Below, one piece after another: positions 1 to 9,678 of a stretch of DNA of 64,000 bases; within the stretch, counting starts at the first letter, position 1; every line of letters starts with the position of its first letter. The stretch spans positions 620,001 through 684,000 of the forward strand of contig NZ_PPFD01000002.1 of NCBI RefSeq assembly GCF_009653635.1. Reading direction: 5' to 3'. Source of the stretch: Endozoicomonas sp. OPT23. GTDB lineage: Bacteria > Pseudomonadota > Gammaproteobacteria > Pseudomonadales > Endozoicomonadaceae. Position numbers and translations under genes: made by a program. Under the pieces are notes generated by a model. It saw only the letters and a program-made list of their open reading frames with translations. It was not told the DNA's origin and did not search any database.

Positions 1-155
1 TCTCTGCCCAGAGCTGATTTAATCAGCTCATCCGCTTCCAGAGTAACTGCATCATTTCCGTAGGAAGGCATATGGCCTGTATTGACTTCAACTAAAGCCT
101 GCATGACTTCCGGGCTGACACCGGAGCCATTATCACTGCAAAAATTCTTGATCAT
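1..155 (-). CDS. Threonine aldolase / beta-eliminating lyase family, 5' part only (cut by window edge)
   Basis: The minus strand from the ATG at 155 stays open to the window edge, giving 51 residues that start MIKNFCSDNGSGVSPEVMQAL and continue with GHMPSYGNDAVT. The pattern SDN-x-SGV-x-PEV-x-x-AL followed by PSYGND is the N-terminal signature of PLP-dependent low-specificity L-threonine aldolases, which cleave threonine or allo-threonine to glycine and acetaldehyde. The PLP lysine and most of the enzyme lie outside the window, so activity cannot be judged. No strong ribosome-binding site is visible, so the start is tentative. Confidence 0.65.
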   Translation of the reverse strand, partial: MIKNFCSDNGSGVSPEVMQALVEVNTGHMPSYGNDAVTLEADELIKSALGR

Positions 156-233
156 GATGTAATCGACAACTGCCTTATTATCAGGCGGGTTATGGTACTG
201 TTTTTATTGACTGAGAACAGCTTAGAAGAGTTT

Positions 234-262
234 AAAAAAAGATGCCGGGAAAATTCCCGGCC
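234..262 (-). terminator. Rho-independent terminator of the 298-1266 gene
   Basis: On the minus strand, about 35 nt after the stop codon, an 8-bp stem GCCGGGAA/TTCCCGGC with a two-base loop is followed by a run of seven T. This is a canonical intrinsic terminator. Confidence 0.85.
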
Positions 263-297
263 AAGTAGGAGTGTATTCTTTTTGCGTTTTACAGTGC

Positions 298-1266
298 TTA
301 ATGCGTAGAAGGCTTCAGAGTTTTTGGGTACTGATAAGCGATATATTCACCCGCCGTGTAGTCTTCATCAGTCTTTGGTCTTAGTGATGTAGACTTTCCT
401 GCTGTTTTTCCTTCTTTGATTACTGCATTTTTGGCTGCTTCACGGTTCAGACTGATAAAGTCTTTTGTTGAAGCAGGCCCTGGAGCTGGCTGCTTATGCT
501 CGACTATGTCTTTCTGGCTTTTTGACTTCTTTGCTTGAGTCTTCCCTTGAAGTTCTATGTTCTCTGCGATGAAGTCTCTGTCAGACGGCTTCCTTTCATA
601 AGGTTTCTTTTGCTGATCTTTTTCAAAAACTGCAGTTCTGCCATGCTTTTGATACTTATTAACAACTTCAGCTGATGTCATCTCACTGGTTAGCTCGTGA
701 GTCTTTTGCTCAGCAGAAGACAGAAACGCTGTTTTTGGTTTGTCTGCTTGAGCTCTAGTCTCTGTTGCCTCTGGAGCATTTTTTACAGAAGACTCGATGC
801 CGCTACCTTGAGGTTGTTCCAGTTTCTTTTTCAAACTGGCTGATAAAGGAAGTCTTGTTCCTTTAAGCTTCTCGGTACTTAACTTGTAAGTGCTGCCTGT
901 AGTTGGTTTTGGAATTCGACTGGTGAATTCCTTTTTCTGCAGAACAGGTGCTTCTTCCTTCTGTTGAGTTTCGCTGGCCTTAAGTGATGGCAGTGCTATC
1001 TCTACTCTAGCGGTCATAACTTCTCGTTTGAGCAATGGTTTCTGCTCTGCTGTTACCAAATTCGAGTCCTGACTCTTTTCTCCAGGAAAATAGCTTTTGA
1101 TATAGTCTGTGGCTATTTGCACACCTTTACCCAAGGCTCCAAATACTACTTCTGCAGTTCTGTCTGCTCGGCGCTCAGTATCGCCCGGCATAAAACCAGA
1201 TCCATGCAGTGCAATGTTCATCTGTTGCGTTATTGTTTTTATAAAACCGTTATTTGGGTTCAGCAT
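298..1266 (-). CDS. Orphan Lys/Ser/Thr-rich protein, probably disordered (322 aa)
   Basis: No family recognised. I chose the ATG at 1266 because AAGGAGG lies five bases upstream; an upstream in-frame GTG (1287) has no such site. The first ~30 residues (MLNPNNGFIKTI...) could be helical. The remainder is low in hydrophobic residues, rich in K, E, S, T and P, and shows no signal peptide or membrane segment, so it is likely intrinsically disordered. Such composition is common in secreted effectors and scaffold proteins, but nothing in the sequence proves export. It is transcribed alone, followed by a strong terminator and preceded by another orphan on the same strand. Confidence 0.6.
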   Translation of the reverse strand: MLNPNNGFIKTITQQMNIALHGSGFMPGDTERRADRTAEVVFGALGKGVQIATDYIKSYFPGEKSQDSNLVTAEQKPLLKREVMTARVEIALPSLKASETQQKEEAPVLQKKEFTSRIPKPTTGSTYKLSTEKLKGTRLPLSASLKKKLEQPQGSGIESSVKNAPEATETRAQADKPKTAFLSSAEQKTHELTSEMTSAEVVNKYQKHGRTAVFEKDQQKKPYERKPSDRDFIAENIELQGKTQAKKSKSQKDIVEHKQPAPGPASTKDFISLNREAAKNAVIKEGKTAGKSTSLRPKTDEDYTAGEYIAYQYPKTLKPSTH

Positions 1267-1350
1267 ACTCGCCTCCTTGGCATACACTCCTTTCTTATGT
1301 CTCTACTTTATGCAACTTTCGACCTTGTTTGCATAACAGAGCTGTCAGTA

Positions 1351-2631
1351 TCACTGACCATCCGCTGGCAGCAGTTTTCTTGAACCTCCGGCCAGGTTAT
1401 CAAAGAAGGAATCTCCCGGTACAAACCTGACCCTGTCCCGACTACTTTCAGGCAGACTCTTAAGAAGAGTAGCTTGTGAAGCTTGTGTTTTCAGTGCGTT
1501 TGAGGAAAATTCTCCCATAATAACAATGGGATAGCGCTCATCGACGGCAAGACCAAAGTAGTATTCAATTTGCTTGGTGTTGATAATGGCGGCGATGCTT
1601 TCAATGGTTTTGTTCATAACAGGCGTTAATTGTTGCTGAGCCTTGTCATAGGTTTCCAGACGAACGGCATGATCCCCAGTGAGATAATCCTGCTTCTGCT
1701 CGGTATCCAGAATACGGCCGGCCTGATAACCCAGAGTATTAACGCCGGTATGTTCCCAGCGTTTGAGCATGGCGTGTTCCTTGCTTTGAACACGGTCATA
1801 ATCCTGTACATAGTCACTAGCGTTGAGGGTCTGGCGAACAGCGTCGCTACTGATATAGTCCGCCCAATGCTTATCTGTGGTCGGAAGAGAGCTGAGCCAG
1901 CTTTGAGAAACGTTTTTCCCTACTTCCCAGTAGCCACCGCTCATTCTTAGCCATTCCGGCAATTTGGCGGACATAGGGGTGATTTTTTCATCCCTGATTT
2001 GATAAGGCACGGCAATGGTTGTGGCGTGAATAAGATCAAAATTACTGCCTTTCTGCTTATTCCTTTCCAGCCAGTAAGCCGCTCCAGCGGCCATTAGAGT
2101 GTGATCCCCAACCAGTCTGACGGATTCAACGCGAAAGCCTTTTTCAGAAAAAATGGCTTTTGCCATGCATTTAAAATGCTCTTCTTTATTAGCAGTGTTC
2201 TGGCAATGCTGGTACATCGTGTATCGATAATCTGCCAGTGAGGACAGCTTTGGAGCGTCCTTTTTACGGTAAAAATCGTATCCGGCGATACCAATCACCA
2301 GGTCTACTGATTTGTCAGGGTCATCAATAGCAGAGTTATCCACAAGGTTCTGTAAAGCGTGATCAAGCAGCTTTAAAGGTGATTCGTTGTACTTAAGGTT
2401 GCCGGGGTCACCAGCAAGGCTGGCCTCTGCCCCGGAACCGGCATAACCCACCCAGGAAGCCTGATTGACAGTAGACGCTGCCATCGACATATGAGCGTCG
2501 AAATTACTGATATAGACAGCATTTCTGTATCTGGCAGCCAGAACAGCTTCATTGAAGCCAAAGAAGCTGAACAGAGTCAGAATCACCTGAAATAGAATTC
2601 GTGCCTTTTTAAACCTTATGCGACTGAACAT
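1351..2631 (-). CDS. Exported orphan protein, possibly a remote BadF/GlcNAc-kinase-like (ASKHA) fold (426 aa)
   Basis: The ATG at 2631 is preferred over an upstream TTG: it has GGGGA about nine bases upstream and begins a good signal peptide (MFSRIRFKKARIL, hydrophobic core, then EAVLA cleavage). The mature part contains GDPGNLKYNESPLKLLDHALQNL, then DLVIGIAGYD, then VRLVGDHTLMAAGAAYW. The order resembles the GGPSN, LGLAG and DA..A.GA blocks of BadF/BadG ATPases and GlcNAc kinases, but the phosphate-binding glycines are poor and an exported kinase would be odd. I therefore list it as unknown with a speculative fold. It sits alone between an orphan and an SOS polymerase. Confidence 0.55.
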   Translation of the reverse strand: MFSRIRFKKARILFQVILTLFSFFGFNEAVLAARYRNAVYISNFDAHMSMAASTVNQASWVGYAGSGAEASLAGDPGNLKYNESPLKLLDHALQNLVDNSAIDDPDKSVDLVIGIAGYDFYRKKDAPKLSSLADYRYTMYQHCQNTANKEEHFKCMAKAIFSEKGFRVESVRLVGDHTLMAAGAAYWLERNKQKGSNFDLIHATTIAVPYQIRDEKITPMSAKLPEWLRMSGGYWEVGKNVSQSWLSSLPTTDKHWADYISSDAVRQTLNASDYVQDYDRVQSKEHAMLKRWEHTGVNTLGYQAGRILDTEQKQDYLTGDHAVRLETYDKAQQQLTPVMNKTIESIAAIINTKQIEYYFGLAVDERYPIVIMGEFSSNALKTQASQATLLKSLPESSRDRVRFVPGDSFFDNLAGGSRKLLPADGQ

Positions 2632-2775
2632 GGTTACGTCCCCGTTGTAATCCAATGTATTGGCGATATTAAGGAAGAAAGTTCCCCAGTTGCATAACAG
2701 CCCTGTCAGCAGCCCTAACATGATTGAAATATTCAATCAGCAGAGACCTTGTTCACCGACTATAGTTTGTTAATA

Positions 2776-2791
2776 CTGTATAAATAAACAG
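2776..2791. promoter_or_regulatory. LexA (SOS) box upstream of the Y-family polymerase
   Basis: CTGTATAAATAAACAG matches the gammaproteobacterial LexA consensus CTG-N10-CAG with an AT-rich centre, and the flanking TA...TA extends the palindrome. It lies 27 bp before the polymerase start, where a repressor would block transcription. Confidence 0.85.
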
Positions 2792-2818
2792 TATTTTAAG
2801 AAGGGAGCGGAAGGAGGA

Positions 2819-4060
2819 ATGAGCAACTGGCAGAGAATGATTGCGCTGGTGGATATGAATGCTTTTTTTGCATCGATAGAGCAACTGGACAGGCCAGAGT
2901 GGCGAGGCAGAGGTGTCTGTGTCACTAATGGTCGAACAGGCACCTGTATTATCACGGCTTCTTATGAAGCTAGAGCTAGAGGCATCAAAACAGGCATGCG
3001 TTTACGGGAAGCAAGAGGATTAATGCCGGATCTGATTCAGGCACCTTCCAGACCTTATCGCTATGGGCAGATGTCAGCCAGTATTATGGCCGCACTGGAA
3101 TTAATCACTCCGGATATTGAGATTTTCTCCGTTGATGAAGCCTTTCTTGATCTGACCGAGTGTCAGGAATTCTACAACTGCTCCCCGGAAGCGATAGGCG
3201 AAAAGATCAAACAATGTGTCTATGAAGCCTCTGGTCTGAAATGCTCTGTTGGTATCAGTGGTGATAAAACCACCGCTAAATGGGCGGCCAAACTACAGAA
3301 ACCTGATGGCCTTACGGTTGTAGCTCCTGAAGCAGCAGGAGCGCGACTGAAGTCAGTTGCAGTTACTGAACTCTGCGGCATTGGTTCCGGTATTGGTCGT
3401 TATCTGGCTCAGTACGGCATTTATCAGTGTGGTGATATGACAAGGATTCCTATCAGTGTATTGGCCAGCCGCTTTGGCAATCTGGGCCGTAGAATCTGGT
3501 TGATGGCTCAGGGCTTGGATCCAGACCCTATCCATAAAGAAATCAAACCGCCGCAAACCATTGGTCATGGCAAGGTCATTCCTCCCAATACTCAGGATAA
3601 AAATGTGCTGAGAGTCTATCTGATGCATATGAGCGAGAAAGTAGCGGCAAGGTTGAGGCGCTATGACTATCAATCCCGGCAGTTCGGTATCGGTGTTCAT
3701 ACTCGCAGGGGCTGGATCAGTAAGAAGCTGCAGACAGAACAGCCGACCTCGGACGGAGATCAGATTATGGCGCTGGTGGATTTCTTTCTGAATGTTTACT
3801 GGGACAGTAACTCTAGCGGCCCCGGTGTTAATCAGGTGCATATAGGTGCATTGGAACTACTGCCAAAGTACGGTCAGGGAGAACTCTTCTCGGGGGACGA
3901 TATGAAACGGGAAAAACTACTGGCTACGATTGATGCGGTGAATCATAAATACGGGGAGTTTGCCCTGTGCAAGGCGCCGCTGGTGAATCGTTCAGACATG
4001 CCTAATGTGATCTCACCCGCCTGGCGGCCTGAAGGACATAGAAATACCCTTCAGACTTAA
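2819..4060 (+). CDS. Y-family (DinB/UmuC-like) translesion DNA polymerase, SOS-regulated
   Basis: 413 residues. The palm begins with ALVDMNAFFASIEQ, containing the first catalytic Asp and the aromatic steric-gate region. It continues with ASYEARARGIKTGM (finger contact) and FSVDEAFLDLT, the second acidic motif (SVDE). A helix-hairpin-helix-like CGIGSGIGRYL and a little-finger domain follow. These define an error-prone polymerase that copies past DNA lesions. Length is between DinB (~350) and UmuC (~420). No umuD, imuA or recA neighbour is seen, and no beta-clamp motif was confidently located. ATG at 2819 follows AAGGGAG and AAGGAGG. The LexA box just upstream indicates SOS induction. Assignment to Pol IV or Pol V type is left open. 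Confidence 0.88.
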   Translation: MSNWQRMIALVDMNAFFASIEQLDRPEWRGRGVCVTNGRTGTCIITASYEARARGIKTGMRLREARGLMPDLIQAPSRPYRYGQMSASIMAALELITPDIEIFSVDEAFLDLTECQEFYNCSPEAIGEKIKQCVYEASGLKCSVGISGDKTTAKWAAKLQKPDGLTVVAPEAAGARLKSVAVTELCGIGSGIGRYLAQYGIYQCGDMTRIPISVLASRFGNLGRRIWLMAQGLDPDPIHKEIKPPQTIGHGKVIPPNTQDKNVLRVYLMHMSEKVAARLRRYDYQSRQFGIGVHTRRGWISKKLQTEQPTSDGDQIMALVDFFLNVYWDSNSSGPGVNQVHIGALELLPKYGQGELFSGDDMKREKLLATIDAVNHKYGEFALCKAPLVNRSDMPNVISPAWRPEGHRNTLQT

Positions 4061-4085
4061 GTGAGATACGTTGAGTAGAAAAGGG

Positions 4086-4871
4086 TTACAGGCTCTTCAT
4101 CTTGCCGCCATCGACGGTCAGGCTGGTACCGTTGATATAGCTGGAGGCATCAGACAACAGGAACGCTGCAGCATTGGCAAATTCTTCCGGCTTACCATAA
4201 CGACCCATAGGAATGGACGCTTCAGCATTCGCCTGTACCTGCTCAGGAGAAATATCCTGACGTTTGGAAATAAAACTGTTCAGGGCATTAATACGATCGG
4301 TATGAATAGAGCCCGGAATCAGGTTGTTGATACGGATATTGTCTTTAGCCAGATCCACAGACAGACTTTTCACCAGACTGGTTACGCCGGAACGCATGAC
4401 GTTACTGAGCAGCAGAATATCAATTGGCTCTTTCACGGCAGATGACGTCAGGGTTAGAATGCTGCCACCGTTGACTTTCAGTGCCGGCAGAGCCGCACGT
4501 ATGAGGCGAACAGAACTCATCAGGGTCAGTTCGAATGCGCTCTGCCAGTCATTGTCAGTCAACTCTTCGAACATACCGGGTGTTGGGCCACCGGCGTTCA
4601 CCAGAATGCCATCAATGCGTCCAAAGTCGTTCAGTGTATCGGATACCCAGCGGTCGATAGAGTCACCGTCACGGGCATCAAAAACATAGCCACGAACTTC
4701 CGAGCTGGTTTCGCTGCTAATAGCTGAAGCGGCTTTGGCGATATCTTTTGCAGTTCGGCTGGCAATAGATACAGATGCTCCTTCAGCAGCCAGTTGAGAC
4801 GCAATTGCATAGCCAAGGCCTGAACTGGCGCCGGCAACCATGAATACTTTTTCTTTTATTTTCAGATCCAT
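4086..4871 (-). CDS. Atypical short-chain dehydrogenase/reductase lacking the YxxxK pair
   Basis: 261-residue classical-length SDR. The Rossmann signature GASSGLG (residues ~14-20), the NAGG motif after beta-4 and a C-terminal DGGK are present. At the catalytic site, where family members have Ser...Tyr-x-x-x-Lys, the aligned segment reads SSAVKEP...LLLSNVMRSGV, so Tyr is replaced by Ser and Lys by Arg. This matches the BKR-like SDR subgroup known to lack a perfect catalytic tetrad, so NAD(P) binding is likely but the reaction is unknown. The ATG at 4871 has GGAG nine bases upstream. It is convergent with the polymerase gene and lies downstream of zapE on the same strand. Confidence 0.85.
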   Translation of the reverse strand: MDLKIKEKVFMVAGASSGLGYAIASQLAAEGASVSIASRTAKDIAKAASAISSETSSEVRGYVFDARDGDSIDRWVSDTLNDFGRIDGILVNAGGPTPGMFEELTDNDWQSAFELTLMSSVRLIRAALPALKVNGGSILTLTSSAVKEPIDILLLSNVMRSGVTSLVKSLSVDLAKDNIRINNLIPGSIHTDRINALNSFISKRQDISPEQVQANAEASIPMGRYGKPEEFANAAAFLLSDASSYINGTSLTVDGGKMKSL

Positions 4872-4952
4872 CGGTTAACTCCATGTGTAACTTGGAATGG
4901 GTGTAGCCTGAACCTGTCACACAGACAGGTCATGCAGGTGCTCTTCAAGATT

Positions 4953-6056
4953 CTATTCAACAGATTTATGTGGCTGTGCGAGATATTCTTTTGACTGCAT
5001 TTCCTGCAGACGACTAACGGTTCGCTGGAATTCAAAGTTCAGTTTGCCTCTGGTGTACAGTTCCAGCAGCGGAACTTCAGCAGAAACGATCAGCTTGACG
5101 TTACGATCATAAAATTCATCAACCAGATTAATAAAGCGACGCGCCTGATCATCCGTCTTCTCGCCCATCTGGGGAATATTTTCAATGATCACTGTCTGAT
5201 AAAGCATGGCCAGCTCAATATAGTCGTTCTGACTGCGAGGGCCATCGCAGAGAGCCATAAAACTGAACCAGCCAATATCCTCGCAGGTGCGCTGGCTTGG
5301 TATTTCACGACCGGCAATTTCTATGGCTTCACTTTCCCGTGCGTGAGCCAGATCAGGGGCAAGGTCCTGAAAAGTGTTTTGAAGATGAGCGTTGGCTTCA
5401 AACCCGAGCGGGTAATGATAAGTCTCTGCCTTCTCCAGCAGACGCAAACGGTAGTCTGTACCGCCATCAACATTAACCACCAGGGTATGCTTTTTCAGTT
5501 GATCAATAGCCGGCAGGAATCGTGTACGTTGCAAGCCATCCTTGTAAAGGTTGTCGGGAACAACATTGGACGTGGCCACCAGAGTGATGCCACGTTCAAA
5601 CAGCAACTGAAAGAGACCGCCCAACAGCATGGCGTCGGTAATATCGGACACAAAAAATTCATCAAAACAGATAACGCGGGTTTCACCGGCCAGAGTTTCA
5701 GCTACCTTATTCAGAGGGTTTTTTTCACCTTCCAGCTTGGTAAGCTCGCCATGTACCCAACGCATAAAGTGATGGAAGTGCATGCGTTTCTTTTCCGGGA
5801 AAGGCAGGCAGTCAAAGAAGGTGTCCATCAGATAGGTTTTGCCACGGCCGACGCCGCCCCAGAAGTAGAGACCACGAATGGTTTCCTGCTGAGGTTGTGA
5901 AAACGGGTTTAACCGTGCAAACAGAGAAGGTGGTGAAACCGGTTCAATCAGCTTGTCGTATAAAGCCTGTAAGTGCATGACCGCTTCTTCCTGAGCTGGG
6001 TCATGGCTGAAGTTGGGCTTTTTCAGGTCCTGCTGATAGTGCTGTGCCGGGGTCAT
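4953..6056 (-). CDS. zapE: Cell division ATPase ZapE (AFG1/LACE1 family)
   Basis: 367 residues from the ATG at 6056 (MTPAQHYQQDL), close to E. coli ZapE (375). A longer frame to a GTG at 6188 exists, but the extra 44 residues do not resemble the family. The P-loop GGVGRGKTYLMD (about residues 66-77) and Walker B CFDEFFVSD are clear, followed by sensor and C-terminal AFG1-type segments. ZapE is an ATPase that destabilises FtsZ polymers late in division, especially under low oxygen or envelope stress. In many relatives it lies beside rplM-rpsI; here those genes are 21 kb away, so the neighbourhood has been rearranged. Confidence 0.93.
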   Translation of the reverse strand: MTPAQHYQQDLKKPNFSHDPAQEEAVMHLQALYDKLIEPVSPPSLFARLNPFSQPQQETIRGLYFWGGVGRGKTYLMDTFFDCLPFPEKKRMHFHHFMRWVHGELTKLEGEKNPLNKVAETLAGETRVICFDEFFVSDITDAMLLGGLFQLLFERGITLVATSNVVPDNLYKDGLQRTRFLPAIDQLKKHTLVVNVDGGTDYRLRLLEKAETYHYPLGFEANAHLQNTFQDLAPDLAHARESEAIEIAGREIPSQRTCEDIGWFSFMALCDGPRSQNDYIELAMLYQTVIIENIPQMGEKTDDQARRFINLVDEFYDRNVKLIVSAEVPLLELYTRGKLNFEFQRTVSRLQEMQSKEYLAQPHKSVE

Positions 6057-6379
6057 ACTGTTATTGGCTTCCTGATGGTTCTTTATTGTCGCTGTTGGCT
6101 GTTTTATTAGAGATTGATTGCAAATAACGACAATGAGTCTGCTATTTTTGATCAGGCCAGAAAGAATGGCACAATGTAACGTCACCACTTCCGCAGGGCA
6201 AGAGGCAGGAAAGGCTAGCCTGCTTAAAAGGCGACGGCCGGTTACAGAACAGCCCTATACTTTAAGCGGAAAAAACTATAACTTTTAGAGGCTGTTAATG
6301 CGCCCACTGGGCAGGGTGACCTGTAAGCGCATTAACATACATATTGGACGTGGAATGCTCCACCGAGTGAGGCGATGCT

Positions 6380-6874
6380 GTGGAAGATGTGAATGTACTT
6401 TGGTTTGTAGGTAGTCTGGCATTTCTGGCCGGCCTGATTGGTGGTGCGCTTTTGTACCACCTGTTGGCAGGACCCCGTTCTGACCGAGGCAAGCTGGAAG
6501 AACAACTGAAAGACCTGGAAGGTGAGTTCAAGGATTATCAGGACAATGTTTCTGATCACTTCAATACCACTGCACACCTGATTAATAAGCTGACTGACAG
6601 CTATAAAGACGTTTATGAGCACATGGCTACAGGTGCCGACTCCCTGTGCGATGATGACAGCGTTAAAAACCGTTTGAGCGATACGCTGATTAGCAGCGGT
6701 GCCTTGTTGTCTGGTGAGATTCCCAAGCGCAGAACAGAGCGTACCAAGCCTCTGGAGCAGCCAAGGGATTATGCGCCGAAAACAGCCCCTGATGAAAAGG
6801 GAACGCTGGCTGAAGACTTTGGTGTTGAGAACGGCAAAGATGCTGAAGCGCCGAAAGAACCTGTTTCACCCTGA
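6380..6874 (+). CDS. zapG: ZapG/YhcB family inner-membrane coiled-coil protein (DUF1043)
   Basis: 164 residues with a GTG start (AGTGAGG upstream). One N-terminal membrane helix (VLWFVGSLAFLAGLIGGALL) is followed by a cytoplasmic coiled coil rich in E, D, K and L containing the family block DHFNTTAHLINKLTDSYKDVY-EHMATGA, then an unstructured acidic/proline tail. YhcB/ZapG proteins couple envelope growth and division in gammaproteobacteria. The gene is divergent from zapE, a conserved pairing, and ends at a strong bidirectional terminator shared with trxB. Confidence 0.9.
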   Translation: MEDVNVLWFVGSLAFLAGLIGGALLYHLLAGPRSDRGKLEEQLKDLEGEFKDYQDNVSDHFNTTAHLINKLTDSYKDVYEHMATGADSLCDDDSVKNRLSDTLISSGALLSGEIPKRRTERTKPLEQPRDYAPKTAPDEKGTLAEDFGVENGKDAEAPKEPVSP

Positions 6875-6882
6875 GTGAAGCA

Positions 6883-6920
6883 GGCGTAAAAAAACCGGCA
6901 ATGGCCGGTTTTTTTACGCC
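6883..6920. terminator. Bidirectional intrinsic terminator between zapG and trxB
   Basis: A perfect 17-bp inverted repeat (6883-6899 and 6904-6920) with loop AATG carries A7 on one arm and T7 on the other. It can terminate both convergent transcripts; both stop codons are within about 11 bp. Confidence 0.93.
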
Positions 6921-6930
6921 TCATGAACAC

Positions 6931-7992
<1,062 letters not shown>

Positions 7993-8109
7993 TCAGAATA
8001 ATAACGGCTTGCACCGATGAGAACCAGTAAGAGTCCATTGAAAACATTTACTGCGGTGATTAGTTTCAACTATCAGTCCTGTCACTAAAAAGAAATGGTG
8101 AGAATTAAC

Positions 8110-8850
8110 ATGCAATCGACAAAGCCGGGTTCTGGTCCCGGTTATTTTTTGAAGGGTTTGAGTTACCTGACCAACCCAGAAGTACGATGGTTCGTATTGT
8201 TACCGCTGCTGATCAATATTGTCGTGTTTGGCAGCCTGATGTCTTACACCTGGCAACAGATGGACAGCTGGGTAAACAGCATGATGAGCTGGCTGCCGGA
8301 ATGGCTCTCTTTTCTGGAGTACTTGCTCTGGCCAGTGCTGGCTTTTGCCATGCTGGGAGTGATGTTTTTCACTTTTACTATTGTTGGCAACCTGATTGCA
8401 GCACCGTTTAATGGACTGCTGGCAGAAAAGGTTCAGAAACTTGAAGGTGGTAGTGAGTTACCAGAATACGAACTGAAAGACTGGTTGATTCTGGTACCCA
8501 GAACCGTTGGCCGAGAACTCACCAAGCTGATCTACTATCTGCCGCGAGCTATCGTGTTGCTGATTATCTCTTTCATTCCTGTGGTGAACTTTGCCAGCCC
8601 GTTTCTCTGGTTTGGTTTTAACAGCTGGATGATGTCGATTCAGTATTGTGACTATGCCGCAGATAACCGTGGTGTGTCGTTTAAACAGATGCTGTTCAGA
8701 CTGAAAGCCGACCGAGGAAGAGTTTGGGGTTTTGGTGCAACGGTGGCGCTGGTGCTGCTGGTACCTTTTATCAACCTGTTGATTATGCCTGCTGCTGTGA
8801 TTGGCTCTACCCTATTGTGGGAAGAACGTATTGAGAAGAAAACAGCCTGA
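8110..8850 (+). CDS. cysZ: Sulfate transporter CysZ
   Basis: 246 residues (MQSTKPGSGPGYFLKGL). ATG 8110 has GGTGAG six bases upstream; ATG 8095 would add five residues but has a poorer site. Several long hydrophobic segments flank the family blocks RWFVLLPLLIN, NLIAAPFNGLLAEKVQ and PVVNFASPFLWFGFNSWMM. CysZ is an inner-membrane protein that mediates sulfate uptake for cysteine synthesis. The next gene (HIT protein) starts 25 bp downstream, so the two may be co-transcribed. Confidence 0.92.
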   Translation: MQSTKPGSGPGYFLKGLSYLTNPEVRWFVLLPLLINIVVFGSLMSYTWQQMDSWVNSMMSWLPEWLSFLEYLLWPVLAFAMLGVMFFTFTIVGNLIAAPFNGLLAEKVQKLEGGSELPEYELKDWLILVPRTVGRELTKLIYYLPRAIVLLIISFIPVVNFASPFLWFGFNSWMMSIQYCDYAADNRGVSFKQMLFRLKADRGRVWGFGATVALVLLVPFINLLIMPAAVIGSTLLWEERIEKKTA

Positions 8851-8875
8851 CGCTGTTTCCGAGAGAGGACGATAG

Positions 8876-9217
8876 ATGAGTTGTCTGTTCTGTAAAATGG
8901 TTGACGGGGATATTCCCGTCGACAAAGTTTATGAAGATGATCAGGTTCTGGCATTCAGGGATATTAATCCACTGGCACCTGTTCATATCCAGGTTATTCC
9001 AAAGAAACACTTGGCGTCGTTGAACGATGCCACTGAAGAAGATCAGGCTTTGCTGGGCAAGATTCTGCTGGTAGCGAAAAAACTGGCTGCGGATGAGGGG
9101 GTGGCCGAAGACGGCTATCGACTGGTGATGAACTGCAACAGTCAGGGCGGGCAGGCGGTCTACCATCTGCATTGCCACATCATTGGTGGCCGACAGATGC
9201 AGTGGCCTCCGGGCTGA
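8876..9217 (+). CDS. hinT: HIT-family purine nucleoside phosphoramidase (HinT)
   Basis: 113 residues. The histidine triad YHLHCHIIGG (H-x-H-x-H) near the C terminus is the catalytic motif of HinT proteins, which hydrolyse nucleoside phosphoramidates and adenylates. The N-terminal CLFCKMVDGDIPVDKVYEDD is typical, and its two cysteines may bind a metal as in some homologues. GAGAGAGG precedes the ATG. It lies closely downstream of cysZ. Confidence 0.94.
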   Translation: MSCLFCKMVDGDIPVDKVYEDDQVLAFRDINPLAPVHIQVIPKKHLASLNDATEEDQALLGKILLVAKKLAADEGVAEDGYRLVMNCNSQGGQAVYHLHCHIIGGRQMQWPPG

Positions 9218-9224
9218 GAATTAA

Positions 9225-9257
9225 AACCCGTTCCCGCACGAAGAGTGGGAACGGGTT
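9225..9257. terminator. Hairpin between convergent hinT and osmC-type genes
   Basis: An 11-bp perfect inverted repeat (AACCCGTTCCC ... GGGAACGGGTT) with an 11-base loop lies between the two stop codons. There is no long T-run, so termination is inferred from position and stem strength. Confidence 0.5.
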
Positions 9258-9267
9258 AACCAGAGCC

Positions 9268-9678
9268 TCAGGCTTCTACAATTTCAAAACCGTGGGTGAT
9301 CTCAACGCCACCCTTGCCCAGCATCAGGGCAACAGAGCAGTACTTGTCAGCCGACAGTTCTACTGCACGCTTTACCTGACTTTCCTTAACGTTTGAGCCT
9401 TTTACGACAAAGTTCAGATGAATTTTGGTGAAAATAGCAGGTACAGCATCCGCACGTTCAGCCTGAATATCTACGTGGCAGTCTATGACATTCTGGCGAG
9501 CTTTCTGCAGAATGCTGACAACATCAACAGAAGAACAACCACCGAGCCCCATCAGGATCATTTCCATCGGGCTGGGAGCTGACTTGGCATTTTTGTCGGC
9601 ATCCATAACAACAGAGTTGTTGCTGTCTGTCAGACCCAGAAAACGTTCCTGATCGACCCATTTAACCTGTGCTTTCAT
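9268..9678 (-). CDS. OsmC/Ohr family protein (YhfA-like)
   Basis: 136 residues. The first family Cys lies in MGLGGCSSVDVVSIL and the second in ADKYCSVALML, the two-cysteine arrangement of OsmC/Ohr thiol peroxidases. The overall sequence and length are closest to YhfA. Members reduce organic peroxides or act on small thiol substrates; the exact substrate is unknown here. In E. coli yhfA is also the divergent neighbour of crp, and the same divergent arrangement is seen here. Confidence 0.88.
   Translation of the reverse strand: MKAQVKWVDQERFLGLTDSNNSVVMDADKNAKSAPSPMEMILMGLGGCSSVDVVSILQKARQNVIDCHVDIQAERADAVPAIFTKIHLNFVVKGSNVKESQVKRAVELSADKYCSVALMLGKGGVEITHGFEIVEA

Noticed and set aside
4912-4930. 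7-bp hairpin ACCTGTC/GACAGGT after zapE as terminator
   Set aside because: Short stem without T-run; too weak to call.
6057-6188. N-terminal 44-residue extension of ZapE
   Set aside because: It uses a GTG start, does not resemble the family, and ATG 6056 gives the usual length.
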